Positions 56,088 to 64,000 of a stretch of DNA of 64,000 nt are shown here, piece after piece; positions within the stretch are counted from its first letter, which is position 1; each line of letters starts with the position of its first letter. The DNA comes from Prescottella agglutinans. Its GTDB lineage: Bacteria > Actinomycetota > Actinomycetes > Mycobacteriales > Mycobacteriaceae. A program made the translations under genes and the position numbers. The notes beneath the pieces were generated by a model. That model searched no databases. It was not told where the DNA came from and saw nothing but the letters and a program-made list of their open reading frames with translations. The stretch spans positions 78,448 through 142,447 of the forward strand of contig NZ_RKLP01000014.1 in assembly GCF_004011865.1 (NCBI RefSeq). The letters are read 5' to 3'.

Positions 56088-57788
56088 TCAGAGTGCGCGC
56101 TGCGCGGCGTCGTGTGCCGCGATGTACCCGTACACGAGTCCCTGCCCGATCGTCGCACCGGCACCCGGGTAGGTGTCGCCGAACGCGTTCGCCGCCGTGT
56201 TGCCGATGGCATAGAGCCCGGCGACGGTGCTGCCGTCCTCGCGAAGCACCCGCCCGCGTTCGTCCGCCAGGACGCCGCCGCACGTGCCGAGGTCGCTGAG
56301 CGTCATCTTCACCGCGTAGTAGGGACCCCGGTTCAAGGGGCGCAGGTTCGGGTTCGGGGTGACGGTCGGATCGCCGTAGTAGCGGTCGTAGGCGCTGGCA
56401 CCGCGCTGGAAGTCCGCGTCGATGCCGGCGGCCGCGGCTTCGTTGAATCGACGGAACGTCTCGGCGAACGCCCCCTCGGGAAGGCCCACCGAGCGAGCGA
56501 GTTCGACCGGGTCGGACGACTGGTGCGCGATCCCGGCGTCGTACCAGGACTGGGGCAACGGCTGACGGGGGAACAGCCCCGCCGCGAAGATGTAGCTGTT
56601 GCGGTACGCCTGATCGAAGATGATCCACATGGACTCGACCTGGTCGCCGGCGCGTTCACGCTCGAGGATGCGCTGGCCGAACGACATGTAGTCGGTGGAC
56701 TCGTTGACGAAGCGGCGACCGGTGTGATCGACGATGAACGAACCGGGCAGCGACCGTTCTGCCAGCATGACCAGGGGATCGCGACCCGGCAGCGCCGCGA
56801 CCGCGGGGAACCACCAGGCCTGGTCCATGAGTCCGGTCCCCGCGCCGAGCTGCTGCGCGATCCGGATACCGTCTCCCGTGTTCCCCTCCGCGCCGAAGCT
56901 CTCGTGTTCGGCGAGATTCTCCGACTGGAACTTCCGACGCATGTCCATGTCGTGGTCGAAGCCGCCGGTCGCGAGCACCACGCCGCGCCGCGCCGTCACG
57001 GTCACCTCGCGGCCGTTCTGCGCGACCACCGCGCCGGTGACGTCGTCGCCGTCGGTGATCAGGCTGACGAGGGACGTCTCGGTCCAGACCGGGATCTTGG
57101 CGTCGAGCACTCCCGCGAACAAACCGGCGGCGAGGGCTTGCCCACCCGCCATGTACTCGCGCTTGAGAGCCAGCCCGCCGATGCCCTGCGCGGCCCGCTT
57201 CAGGATCCGCGGCAGACCCTTGGACGGGACTCGCGCGACGAGGTTCATCCACTTGTAGTCCGCGCCGGTGGTCGGCATCGGGACCGGGGCCTCCATCACG
57301 CCCGGACGGAGCCGCGGACGCTCGGCGCCCAGAACCGAGGCGTCGAAGGGCAGGCACTCACAGGTCCGGCCCGCCGCGGATCCGCCGGGCAGTTCGGGGT
57401 GGTAGTCGGAGTATTCCTTGGCCCAGAAGAATCGCATCGGGGTGGTGCGGCGCAGCATGTCGACGGTGGCGGCGCCGTAGTCGAGGAACGCGCTTCCACG
57501 TTCGGCCGGCGCGGAACCGTCGACCACGGAGCGGACGTACGTCCGCGCGCGCTCGAGCGTGTCCCCGGCACCGGATTCCTGCAGGACCGGATTGGCGGGG
57601 ATCCAGAACGCACCACCGGATCGTGCCGTCGATCCGCCCACGTACTGCGTCTTCTCGACCACGAGCGTGGACAGACCCAACTCGTTCGCGGCGAGGGCTG
57701 CGGCCATCCCCGTTCCGGCTCCGACGACGAGAAGGTCGACGGTGATGTCGCGTGCGGGGGTCGGGGCCAACTCTCGACTGTTGCTCAC
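56088..57788 (-). CDS. FAD-dependent 3-ketosteroid delta-1-dehydrogenase-like protein
   Basis: A 566-residue flavoprotein. The FAD-binding start is LLVVGAGTGMAAALAANELG, followed by EKTQYVGGSTARSGGAFWIP. The C-terminal signature GLYAIGNTAANAFGDTYPGAGATIGQG fits KstD-family dehydrogenases, which introduce a double bond in the steroid A-ring. The exact substrate is inference; paralogues with other substrates are common. GTG 57788 has AGGAG seven bases upstream. It is downstream of a strong hairpin and in the same direction as tetR. Confidence 0.87.
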   Translation of the reverse strand: MSNSRELAPTPARDITVDLLVVGAGTGMAAALAANELGLSTLVVEKTQYVGGSTARSGGAFWIPANPVLQESGAGDTLERARTYVRSVVDGSAPAERGSAFLDYGAATVDMLRRTTPMRFFWAKEYSDYHPELPGGSAAGRTCECLPFDASVLGAERPRLRPGVMEAPVPMPTTGADYKWMNLVARVPSKGLPRILKRAAQGIGGLALKREYMAGGQALAAGLFAGVLDAKIPVWTETSLVSLITDGDDVTGAVVAQNGREVTVTARRGVVLATGGFDHDMDMRRKFQSENLAEHESFGAEGNTGDGIRIAQQLGAGTGLMDQAWWFPAVAALPGRDPLVMLAERSLPGSFIVDHTGRRFVNESTDYMSFGQRILERERAGDQVESMWIIFDQAYRNSYIFAAGLFPRQPLPQSWYDAGIAHQSSDPVELARSVGLPEGAFAETFRRFNEAAAAGIDADFQRGASAYDRYYGDPTVTPNPNLRPLNRGPYYAVKMTLSDLGTCGGVLADERGRVLREDGSTVAGLYAIGNTAANAFGDTYPGAGATIGQGLVYGYIAAHDAAQRAL

Positions 57789-57935
57789 GGGCACTCTCCT
57801 GTTCCTCGGGATAGTGCGCTGAACGCTAGAGCCGGGACAGGGGCACCGCCACCGCAGATCCCGTGGGGCGGGACTCTTTGTGATCCCGACCACCGGAGAG
57901 GACGGCGCCATCGTGTGCGCCCCCGGAATGCAGAA

Positions 57936-57983
57936 CTCCCGCCCGTGAAGCGGTCCTTGGGCGACCGGGTTCACGAGCGGGAG
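57936..57983 (-). terminator. hairpin terminator after yebC
   Basis: CTCCCGCCCGTGAA (57936-57949) pairs with TTCACGAGCGGGAG (57970-57983) with one mismatch across a 20-base loop that itself can pair. It lies just downstream of the leftward yebC stop. Confidence 0.75.
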
Positions 57984-57999
57984 AACGTCCGCTCTTCGA

Positions 58000-58752
58000 C
58001 TACGCGTCGAGTTCGGCGAGCACCTCGTCCGAGACGTCGACGTTGGTGTAGACGTTCTGGACGTCGTCGGAGTCCTCGAGCGCGTCGACGAGCTTGAACA
58101 CCTTGCGGGCGCCCTCGACGTCGACGGGAACCTCGACGGAGGCCCGGAAGTCGGGATCGGCCGACTCGTAGTCGACACCGGCGTCGACGAGTGCGGTGCG
58201 CACGGGGATCAGGTCGCCGGCCTCGCACACGATCTCGAAGGAATCGCCGAGGTCGTTGATCTCCTCGGCACCGGCCTCGAGCACGATCTCCAGCAGGTCG
58301 TCCTCGGTGCGCCCGTTCTTCTCGAGCACCACGACGCCCTTGCGGGTGAACAGGTAGGAGACCGAACCCGGGTCAGCCATGTTGCCGCCGTTGCGGGTCA
58401 TCGCGGTACGGACCTCGCCGGCAGCGCGATTGCGGTTGTCGGTGAGGCACTCGATCAGCACCGCGACACCGTTGGGGCCGTAGCCCTCGTACATGATGGT
58501 CTGCCAGTCGGCGCCGCCGGCTTCCTCGCCGCCGCCGCGCTTGCGGGCGCGCTCGATGTTGTCGTTGGGGACCGAGCTCTTCTTGGCCTTCTGGATGGCG
58601 TCGTAGAGGGTGGGGTTACCCGACGGATCGCCGCCACCCGTCCGAGCCGCCACCTCGATGTTCTTGATCAGCTTCGCGAACATCTTGCCGCGCTTGGCGT
58701 CGATCACGGCCTTCTTGTGCTTGGTGGTGGCCCATTTGGAGTGGCCGCTCAT
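58000..58752 (-). CDS. yebC: YebC/PmpR family transcriptional/translational regulator
   Basis: A 250-residue protein of the YebC (TACO1) family. It starts [22 protein letters not shown], the family signature. The middle holds [19 protein letters not shown] and [22 protein letters not shown]. Some members bind DNA; others aid translation of proline stretches. ATG 58752 begins the conserved part. Order with pdxT resembles M. tuberculosis Rv2603c-Rv2604c, but an esterase gene intervenes here. Confidence 0.95.
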   Translation of the reverse strand: MSGHSKWATTKHKKAVIDAKRGKMFAKLIKNIEVAARTGGGDPSGNPTLYDAIQKAKKSSVPNDNIERARKRGGGEEAGGADWQTIMYEGYGPNGVAVLIECLTDNRNRAAGEVRTAMTRNGGNMADPGSVSYLFTRKGVVVLEKNGRTEDDLLEIVLEAGAEEINDLGDSFEIVCEAGDLIPVRTALVDAGVDYESADPDFRASVEVPVDVEGARKVFKLVDALEDSDDVQNVYTNVDVSDEVLAELDA

Positions 58753-58776
58753 TCGTGGGAGCCCCTTCCTGCAGTG

Positions 58777-58807
58777 TGCCGTGGCAGATACGACAAATCC
58801 CACGGCA
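58777..58807. promoter_or_regulatory. inverted repeat upstream of yebC
   Basis: TGCCGTGG and CCACGGCA are perfect 8-bp inverted repeats separated by 15 bp, about 25 bp before yebC. It may be an operator or a leader hairpin. Low confidence. Confidence 0.3.
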
Positions 58808-59045
58808 ATCGACTGCACACTTGTCGGAGGTTCGATGCTACCTGCATACCTCCGCGGCCCGGATACACCGCCTCCCCCGGAAGGTCACGATCCGGTTGAA
58901 GTTGCTGCGTTCCCGGGACACTCGGTCCATTCCGGTAGACCCTTCGAGAGACATCCAGGACGTCGACATCGAGTACGACGGGGCGGGCATCTCGCGCGGG
59001 GGCGCGGACCAACCAGGGGCCGACCGTTGGGGGAAGGGCGAAGGA

Positions 59046-60026
59046 ATGCGCATTCACAGACCGGGATTCACGAGACGGCTCAAACAACGTCTGATCGGCA
59101 TGACGGCAGCGGTACTCGTGCTTCCCGCCTTCGCTGTGGTCGCCGGCACCTCGACCGCGGCGGCGGCGCCGTCCGGCGGCTACGAGGAAGTCTTCGTCAA
59201 CTCGCAGATGGGGCCGATCAAGGTCCAGATCCAGTGGGCGGCCCGGGGCGGCAATGCGGCGCTGTACCTGCTCGACGGCTTGCGCGCCCGGGACGACCGC
59301 AACGCGTGGTCGTTCGAGACGAATGCGTTCGACCAGTTCGGCAACGACAACATCACCCTGGTGATGCCGGTCGGTGGCCAGTCCAGCTTCTACACGGACT
59401 GGTACGCGCCCAGTAACTTCAACGGGCAGAAGGTCACCTACAAGTGGGAGACCTTCCTGACCCGGGAACTTCCCGACTACCTCGCGACCCGCGGCGTCTC
59501 CCGGTCCAACAACGCGATCACCGGACTGTCGATGGGTGGATCGGCGGCACTGACCCTGGCCGCGTACCACCGCGACCAGTTCAAGTACGCCGGTTCGTTC
59601 TCCGGATACCTGAACATCTCGGCACCCGGCATGCGTGAGGGCATCCGCATCGCGATGCTCGACTCGGGCGGATACAACGTCGACTCGATGTGGGGCCCGC
59701 CGTGGAGCCCGGCATGGCTGCGCAACGATCCGTTCGTGTTCGCCCCGCAGCTTCGCGGGCTGTCGCTGTACATCTCGTCGGGCAACGGCCTGATGGGCGA
59801 GTTCGACCGGCCGGTCGGCTCCGTCGGGTCGTTCAACACCTCGAACGCGATGGGCCTCGAGGCCCTCGCACTCGCGAACACGCGTGCCTTCCAGATACGC
59901 CTGAACTCCCTCGGGATCCCGGCGACCTTCGATTTCACGACCAGCGGAACCCACTCGTGGGCCTACTGGTCCGAGGAACTGTGGAAGTCGCGCCCACAGA
60001 TCCTCGACACCATGAACGCCTGGTGA
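59046..60026 (+). CDS. antigen-85-type mycolyltransferase/esterase
   Basis: A 326-residue secreted alpha/beta hydrolase. A signal peptide runs to about AAAAPSGG (residue 45). YLLDGLRARDDRNAW and GQSSFYTDWY match antigen 85/mycolyltransferases, and the nucleophile is Ser162 in ITGLSMGGSAALTL. A His near GTHSWAYWSEEL completes the triad. It would transfer mycolates to trehalose or arabinogalactan in the cell envelope. About 290 bp of non-coding DNA precedes it. Confidence 0.93.
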   Translation: MRIHRPGFTRRLKQRLIGMTAAVLVLPAFAVVAGTSTAAAAPSGGYEEVFVNSQMGPIKVQIQWAARGGNAALYLLDGLRARDDRNAWSFETNAFDQFGNDNITLVMPVGGQSSFYTDWYAPSNFNGQKVTYKWETFLTRELPDYLATRGVSRSNNAITGLSMGGSAALTLAAYHRDQFKYAGSFSGYLNISAPGMREGIRIAMLDSGGYNVDSMWGPPWSPAWLRNDPFVFAPQLRGLSLYISSGNGLMGEFDRPVGSVGSFNTSNAMGLEALALANTRAFQIRLNSLGIPATFDFTTSGTHSWAYWSEELWKSRPQILDTMNAW

Positions 60027-60038
60027 TCCTCGGACGGT

Positions 60039-60074
60039 GACGTGGTGCGGGGGTCAGTTCCCCCGCACCACGTC
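60039..60074. terminator. hairpin terminator of the esterase, inside pdxT 3' end
   Basis: GACGTGGTGCGGGGG and its complement form a perfect 15-bp stem with a 6-base loop. The right arm is the last codons of the convergent pdxT gene and the loop holds its stop. It probably terminates transcription from both sides. Confidence 0.8.
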
Positions 60075-60659
60075 CACGAACAGGCCGTGCACCCGACGGT
60101 CACCGGTGACCTCCGGGTGGAACGAGGTGGCCAGGACCGAGCCCTGGCGCACGGCCACGATGTGATCGGCCGCGGGTCCTTCCGGCACCCGTGCGAGCAC
60201 CTCGACGCCCGGTCCGACGCGCTCGACCCACGGCGCGCGGATGAACACCGCGCGCACCGGGTCGCCGTCGATGCCGGCGAAGTCGAGATCCGCCTCGAAC
60301 GAATCGACCTGACGACCGAAAGCGTTGCGCCGCACCGTGATGTCGAGCCCGTTCAGATGCTCGGCGTCGGGACGCGTATCGAGGACCTCGCTCGCGAGCA
60401 GGATCATCCCGGCGCAGGATCCGTAGGCGGGCATGCCGGCCTTCAGCCGCGCACGCAGCGGCTCGAGCAGCTCGAAGACGGTCAGCAGGCGACTCATCGT
60501 CGTCGACTCACCACCCGGAATGACCAGTCCGTCCACGGATTCGAGTTCCGAGAGCCTGCGAACGCCGATGCCGCGGGCCCCGCAGGATTCGAGTGCCGCG
60601 AGGTGTTCGCGAACATCGCCCTGCAGTGCGAGCACGCCGATCGTCGGTTGATTTGCCAC
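60054..60659 (-). CDS. pdxT: pyridoxal 5'-phosphate synthase glutaminase subunit PdxT
   Basis: A 201-residue class I glutamine amidotransferase that supplies ammonia to PdxS for vitamin B6 synthesis. It begins [19 protein letters not shown]. The oxyanion/nucleophile segment is [11 protein letters not shown], with HPEVTGD for the catalytic His/Glu. GTG 60659 has no strong ribosome site but matches the family start. It is separated from pdxS by an APC permease and tesB. Confidence 0.96.
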   Translation of the reverse strand: MANQPTIGVLALQGDVREHLAALESCGARGIGVRRLSELESVDGLVIPGGESTTMSRLLTVFELLEPLRARLKAGMPAYGSCAGMILLASEVLDTRPDAEHLNGLDITVRRNAFGRQVDSFEADLDFAGIDGDPVRAVFIRAPWVERVGPGVEVLARVPEGPAADHIVAVRQGSVLATSFHPEVTGDRRVHGLFVDVVRGN

Positions 60660-60831
60660 GAGTGAATGTCCTGCACTATTCGACGTTATTGACTCCCGAA
60701 ACGCTATCAGCCACGGCTTCCCGGGCGATCGAGCGGCCGGGCGGACCGACGGCGTCAGGAACCTCACCGGCAGCGTCAAACCCCCGTCAACAGACCCGGC
60801 GAGCCCGGCCACGGCTCCCACAATCGGCAGT

Positions 60832-62820
60832 GTGATCGATACACGTGTCCGCGCAGGTGGTGCAGCGGCCCTACGACGGAACAATCGCACCGACCGGAAC
60901 AAGCTCACCGTCGCCACCGGGCTCGCCGGTCTGTCGCTCGACGCCCTCGCGTCGGTCGCATACGGCCCCGAGGCGGTCGTGCTCGTCCTCGCCGCCGCCG
61001 GTGGGACCGGACTGGGCATGACGGTGCCCGTGACGCTTTCCATCGCGTTCCTGCTCGCGGTCCTGGTGGCGTCGTATCGCCAGGTGATCGCCGCGTTCCC
61101 CGACGGCGGAGGCGCGTACGCGGTCGCCAAGACACACCTCGGCCGCCGCGCAGGGCTGACCGCCGCCGCGTCGCTCGTCCTCGACTACGTCCTCAACGTC
61201 GCCGTCTCGATCGCCGCCGGCGTCGCGGCACTCACCTCGGCGATACCGGCTCTCCTCCCCTGGACGCTGTGGATCTGCCTGCTGGTCCTCGCCGTCGTCA
61301 CCGCCCTCAATCTGCTCGGAATCGCCTACAGCGCACGCGCGTTCATGCTCCCGACGGCCGCGTTCGTGATCGGCATCCTCACGGTGATCGTCGTGGGACT
61401 GCTGCGGTCCGAACCCGCCACCGTCGCGCAGGGCGAGGCGATCGCCACCAACGTCACGACGGTCGGTGCGCTGCTGCTGCTCAAGGCCTTCTCGAGCGGG
61501 TGCGCCGCCCTGACCGGGGTGGAGGCCGTCGCGAACGCCGTGCCCAGCTTCCGCCGCCCCCGCGTCCGGACCGCGCAGCGGACCGAGGTCGCACTCGGTG
61601 CGCTGCTCGGCACCATGCTCCTGGGACTCGCCGTCCTCATCGAGAAGTTCGAGGTTCACCCGATCGCGGGCACCACGGTGCTGTCCCAGGTCACCGAGGC
61701 GGCCCTCGGCGGGGGCCTCGGCTACTACCTGGTCCAGGGCACGACCGTGGTGCTCCTCGCGCTCGCCGCGAACACGTCGTTCGGTGGCCTGCCGACGCTG
61801 CTGCGACTGCTCGCCGACGACGATTGCCTGCCGCACCGGTTCGCCGCACGGTCGGGCCGCGAGGTATACCGATTCGGCGTGCTGTGCCTGGCCGGAGCCG
61901 CCGGGGCGCTGCTCGTGGGTGCGGGCGGCAGCATGAACGCCCTGGTGCCGCTGTTCGCGATCGGCGTGTTCGTGGGCTTCACGCTCGCCCAGGCCGGCCT
62001 CGTCCGGCACTGGCGTTCGGTGCGCTCCCCCGGTTGGAAATGGCGCGCCCTGCTCAACGGCTGCGGCGCCACGCTCACCGCGATCGCCGCCGTGGTCACC
62101 GCGACGATGAAGTTCACCGAAGGCGCGTGGCTGATCGCGCTGGCCCTGCCCACGCTCGTGTTCGCGATGGAACGGGTGCACCGCACCTACCAGTTCGGTG
62201 CGCCGCTGCGGCGACCGTTGGTTGGGGGCGAGGAACCCGACCCCCTCGATCCACTCGTGCTCGTCCCGGTTGCCGAGGTTTCCGAAGCAGGCCGCGAAAC
62301 CCTCGCGATGTCAACAGCACTCGGCCGCGACGTCGTCGCCGTGCACGTCACCGAACCCGGCCGATCCGTGCGCGCGTTCACCAAGGCCTGGGATGCCTGG
62401 CATCCCGACGTCCGCCTCGTCCTGCTCGACCACGAGCACGGATCGGTCGGGCGCCCCATCGCGCGATGGCTCCGCCGCACCTACGCGCAGCGCCGCGTGA
62501 TCGTCGTCGTCGGAGAGATCGCACCGACGTCCCGCTGGCAGAACCTCATCCCCGGTCCCCGCGCCGCGGAACTGCGGCGGGCACTACGCGGGCGCCCCGA
62601 CACCGTCGTGTGCCGACTGCAGTTGGCGCCGCGATCAGTCGGCGCGCAGCAGCCGGGTCAGGCCCTCCTGGACAACGGCCGCAACGAGATTGCCGCGCCG
62701 GTCGAAGATCCGGCCCTGGGTGAGTGCACGACCGAACCCCGCCGACGGCGAGGTCTGGTCGTAGAGCAGCCAATCGTCGGCGCGGAAGGGCCGCATGAAC
62801 CACAGCGCGTGATCGAGTGA
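60832..62820 (+). CDS. APC family permease with C-terminal regulatory domain
   Basis: A 662-residue membrane protein with about 12 predicted segments in the first 470 residues. [28 protein letters not shown] and [20 protein letters not shown] are APC/Kup-like. The cytoplasmic C-terminus ([35 protein letters not shown]) looks like a universal-stress-type domain. Start GTG 60832 lacks a good ribosome site. The last 62 residues read antisense over the end of tesB, so the natural stop may have been lost. Substrate unknown; an amino acid or cation is possible. Confidence 0.8.
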   Translation: MIDTRVRAGGAAALRRNNRTDRNKLTVATGLAGLSLDALASVAYGPEAVVLVLAAAGGTGLGMTVPVTLSIAFLLAVLVASYRQVIAAFPDGGGAYAVAKTHLGRRAGLTAAASLVLDYVLNVAVSIAAGVAALTSAIPALLPWTLWICLLVLAVVTALNLLGIAYSARAFMLPTAAFVIGILTVIVVGLLRSEPATVAQGEAIATNVTTVGALLLLKAFSSGCAALTGVEAVANAVPSFRRPRVRTAQRTEVALGALLGTMLLGLAVLIEKFEVHPIAGTTVLSQVTEAALGGGLGYYLVQGTTVVLLALAANTSFGGLPTLLRLLADDDCLPHRFAARSGREVYRFGVLCLAGAAGALLVGAGGSMNALVPLFAIGVFVGFTLAQAGLVRHWRSVRSPGWKWRALLNGCGATLTAIAAVVTATMKFTEGAWLIALALPTLVFAMERVHRTYQFGAPLRRPLVGGEEPDPLDPLVLVPVAEVSEAGRETLAMSTALGRDVVAVHVTEPGRSVRAFTKAWDAWHPDVRLVLLDHEHGSVGRPIARWLRRTYAQRRVIVVVGEIAPTSRWQNLIPGPRAAELRRALRGRPDTVVCRLQLAPRSVGAQQPGQALLDNGRNEIAAPVEDPALGECTTEPRRRRGLVVEQPIVGAEGPHEPQRVIE

Positions 62821-63456
62821 GGCGCTCTGGATCGGCGTGTCCGGGTGGATCGTGCTGGCCGACGCGAGCAGCGTCATGTCGCTCATGTAGGCGAGCGTGC
62901 AGATGTGGAACACCGGATCGTCCGGCAGCGCCTCACGGGACCGGAACCAGACCTGCTGCTGGACCGGGACACCGGGCCGACGCCCGATCCGGTCGGCCGG
63001 CACGTACCGCAGGTCCCAGTCCGCCCACTCGCGGAACTCCCACGACATCTCCTCCGATCGGAGCGTCGATGCGTCGGGCAACTCCTCGGGATCCGGAACC
63101 GGCGGCATGACGTCCTCGTGCTCGATGCCCTCGTCCAGGACGTGGAACGACGCCGACATCGTGAAGATCGCCTGCCCGTCCTGCACGGCGGTCACCCGCC
63201 GGGTGACGAACGACCGGCCGTCGCGAATCCGGTCGACGAGGTAGACGATCGGCATGACGGGGTTGCCGGGACGCAGAAAGTACCCGTGCAGTGAATGGAC
63301 GTGGAAGTGCTCGTCGACCGTGCGTACCGCCGACACCAGTGCCTGACCGGCCACCTGCCCACCGAAGGTGCGCGGAAGCATCGTCTCGGTGGCGATCCCC
63401 CGGAAGATGTCCTTCTCGAGCCGCTCGAGTTCCAGGATCTGCTCGATCTTCGCCAT
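62635..63456 (-). CDS. tesB: acyl-CoA thioesterase II
   Basis: A 273-residue double-hotdog thioesterase that hydrolyses acyl-CoA to free acid and CoA. IFRGIATETMLPRTFGGQVAGQALVSAVRTV and SLHGYFLRPGNPVMPIVYLVDRIRDGRSF match TesB. The C-terminal [22 protein letters not shown] contains the catalytic Asp region. ATG 63456 follows GAAGGAG. It lies between pdxT and pdxS as in M. tuberculosis (Rv2605c) and overlaps the convergent permease ORF by 186 bp. Confidence 0.95.
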   Translation of the reverse strand: MAKIEQILELERLEKDIFRGIATETMLPRTFGGQVAGQALVSAVRTVDEHFHVHSLHGYFLRPGNPVMPIVYLVDRIRDGRSFVTRRVTAVQDGQAIFTMSASFHVLDEGIEHEDVMPPVPDPEELPDASTLRSEEMSWEFREWADWDLRYVPADRIGRRPGVPVQQQVWFRSREALPDDPVFHICTLAYMSDMTLLASASTIHPDTPIQSASLDHALWFMRPFRADDWLLYDQTSPSAGFGRALTQGRIFDRRGNLVAAVVQEGLTRLLRAD

Positions 63457-63504
63457 GTCGGGTCTCCTTCCAGGGACGCCCGCTCAGGCTAGCAACGCAG
63501 AAAC

Positions 63505-63545
63505 ACGAACGCGGTGAGAGCCACACCGGCCCTCACCGCGTTCGT
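63505..63545 (-). terminator. hairpin terminator after pdxS
   Basis: ACGAACGCGGTGAGAGCC pairs with its inverted copy across a 5-base loop with one mismatch in 18 bp. It is about 28 bp past the pdxS stop and upstream of tesB. Confidence 0.85.
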
Positions 63546-63572
63546 CAGGTCTGGATCGACCCGCTGCTCAGG

Positions 63573-64000
63573 TCACCAGCCGCGCTCGGCGAGGCGGTGG
63601 GGCTGGGGGATGTCGTCGACGTTGATGCCGACCATGGCCTCGCCCAGGCCGCGGGAGACCTTCGCCAGGACGTCGGGGTCGTCGTGGAAGGTGGTGGCCT
63701 TGACGATCGCGGCGGCGCGCTCGGCGGGGTTGCCGGACTTGAAGATGCCCGAGCCGACGAACACACCCTCGGCACCGAGCTGCATCATCATCGCCGCGTC
63801 CGCGGGGGTCGCGATGCCGCCGGCGGTGAACAGGGTGACCGGGAGCTTGCCGGCCTTGGCGACCTCGACGACCAGGTCGTAGGGGGCCTGCAGTTCCTTC
63901 GCGGCGACGTACAGCTCGTCCTCGGGCAGCGAGGTCAGGCGGCGGATCTCCTGACGGATCTTGCGCATGTGGGTGGTGGCGTTGGAGACGTCGCCGGTGC
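63573..64000 (-). CDS. pdxS: pyridoxal 5'-phosphate synthase subunit PdxS, N-terminus off window
   Basis: The last 142 residues or so of PdxS, which joins ribose phosphate, glyceraldehyde phosphate and ammonia into pyridoxal phosphate. The tail is recognised from [34 protein letters not shown] and [13 protein letters not shown]. The ORF is open to the right edge of the window, so the catalytic first half is not seen. It is leftward and lies upstream of tesB, as in M. tuberculosis Rv2606c. Confidence 0.95.
   Translation of the reverse strand, partial: TGDVSNATTHMRKIRQEIRRLTSLPEDELYVAAKELQAPYDLVVEVAKAGKLPVTLFTAGGIATPADAAMMMQLGAEGVFVGSGIFKSGNPAERAAAIVKATTFHDDPDVLAKVSRGLGEAMVGINVDDIPQPHRLAERGW

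Noticed and set aside
1..64000. CRISPR arrays, tRNA or rRNA genes, insertion sequences
   Set aside because: No regular repeat-spacer series, cloverleaf or transposase was seen in reading the window.

Overview
The window is very GC-rich, densely packed DNA from a mycolic-acid actinobacterium, most probably Rhodococcus or a close relative. Three things point there: GTG/TTG starts are common, there is an antigen-85-type esterase and a pair of type VII secretion substrates, and the housekeeping backbone follows the Mycobacterium tuberculosis Rv2555c-Rv2606c block as I remember it (alaS, rarA, aspS, zinc metallopeptidase, radical SAM protein, hisS, metallo-hydrolase, cyclophilin, rel, apt, lipoprotein, secF, secD, yajC, ruvB, ruvA, ruvC, yebC, pdxT, tesB, pdxS). 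No tRNA, rRNA, CRISPR array or insertion sequence was seen.

Layout. 1-10 kb: alaS (3' end off the window), rarA, a 52-residue Cys-rich protein under a CsoR-like dyad, a divergent PIG-L deacetylase/TetR pair, a kinase-like protein, a DUF389 membrane protein and aspS. 10-17 kb: zinc metallopeptidase, acyl-CoA synthetase, AI-2E-type exporter, a FadA6-like thiolase, a radical SAM protein with two SOS boxes, a RidA protein and an M23 endopeptidase. 17.7-21.7 kb: blaI, an M56 peptidase, a multicopper oxidase and a BNR-type lipoprotein, linked by a shared operator half-site. 21.7-24.6 kb: a lower-GC catabolic cassette (EthD-like protein, tautomerase, metallo-hydrolase) with a LysR regulator and a shared LysR-type dyad. 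24.6-26.8 kb: an MFS exporter with its TetR. 26.8-32.9 kb: permease, two DUF1989 proteins and a urea-carboxylase-type carboxyltransferase lacking its biotin domains, facing a TetR gene. 32.9-34.6 kb: two type VII secretion substrates. 34.6-45.3 kb: mdh, a large LuxR regulator, hisS, a metallo-hydrolase, tandem cyclophilins and rel. 45.3-53.6 kb: apt, lipoprotein, secF, secD, yajC and the SOS-controlled ruvCAB operon. 53.6-57.8 kb: DUF1254 lipoprotein, TetR and a ketosteroid-dehydrogenase-like flavoprotein. 57.9-64 kb: yebC, mycolyltransferase-like esterase, pdxT, an APC permease, tesB and the 3' part of pdxS.

The core genes serve translation, the stringent response, Sec export, recombination repair and vitamin B6 synthesis. 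The accessory islands each seem to carry their own regulator and operator. The strongest candidates for undescribed biology are the biotin-domain-less carboxyltransferase/DUF1989 operon, the BlaI-controlled multicopper oxidase, the LysR cassette and the copper-type operator on the small Cys-rich protein. All functional calls come from reading motifs and remembered family features; no database search was run.
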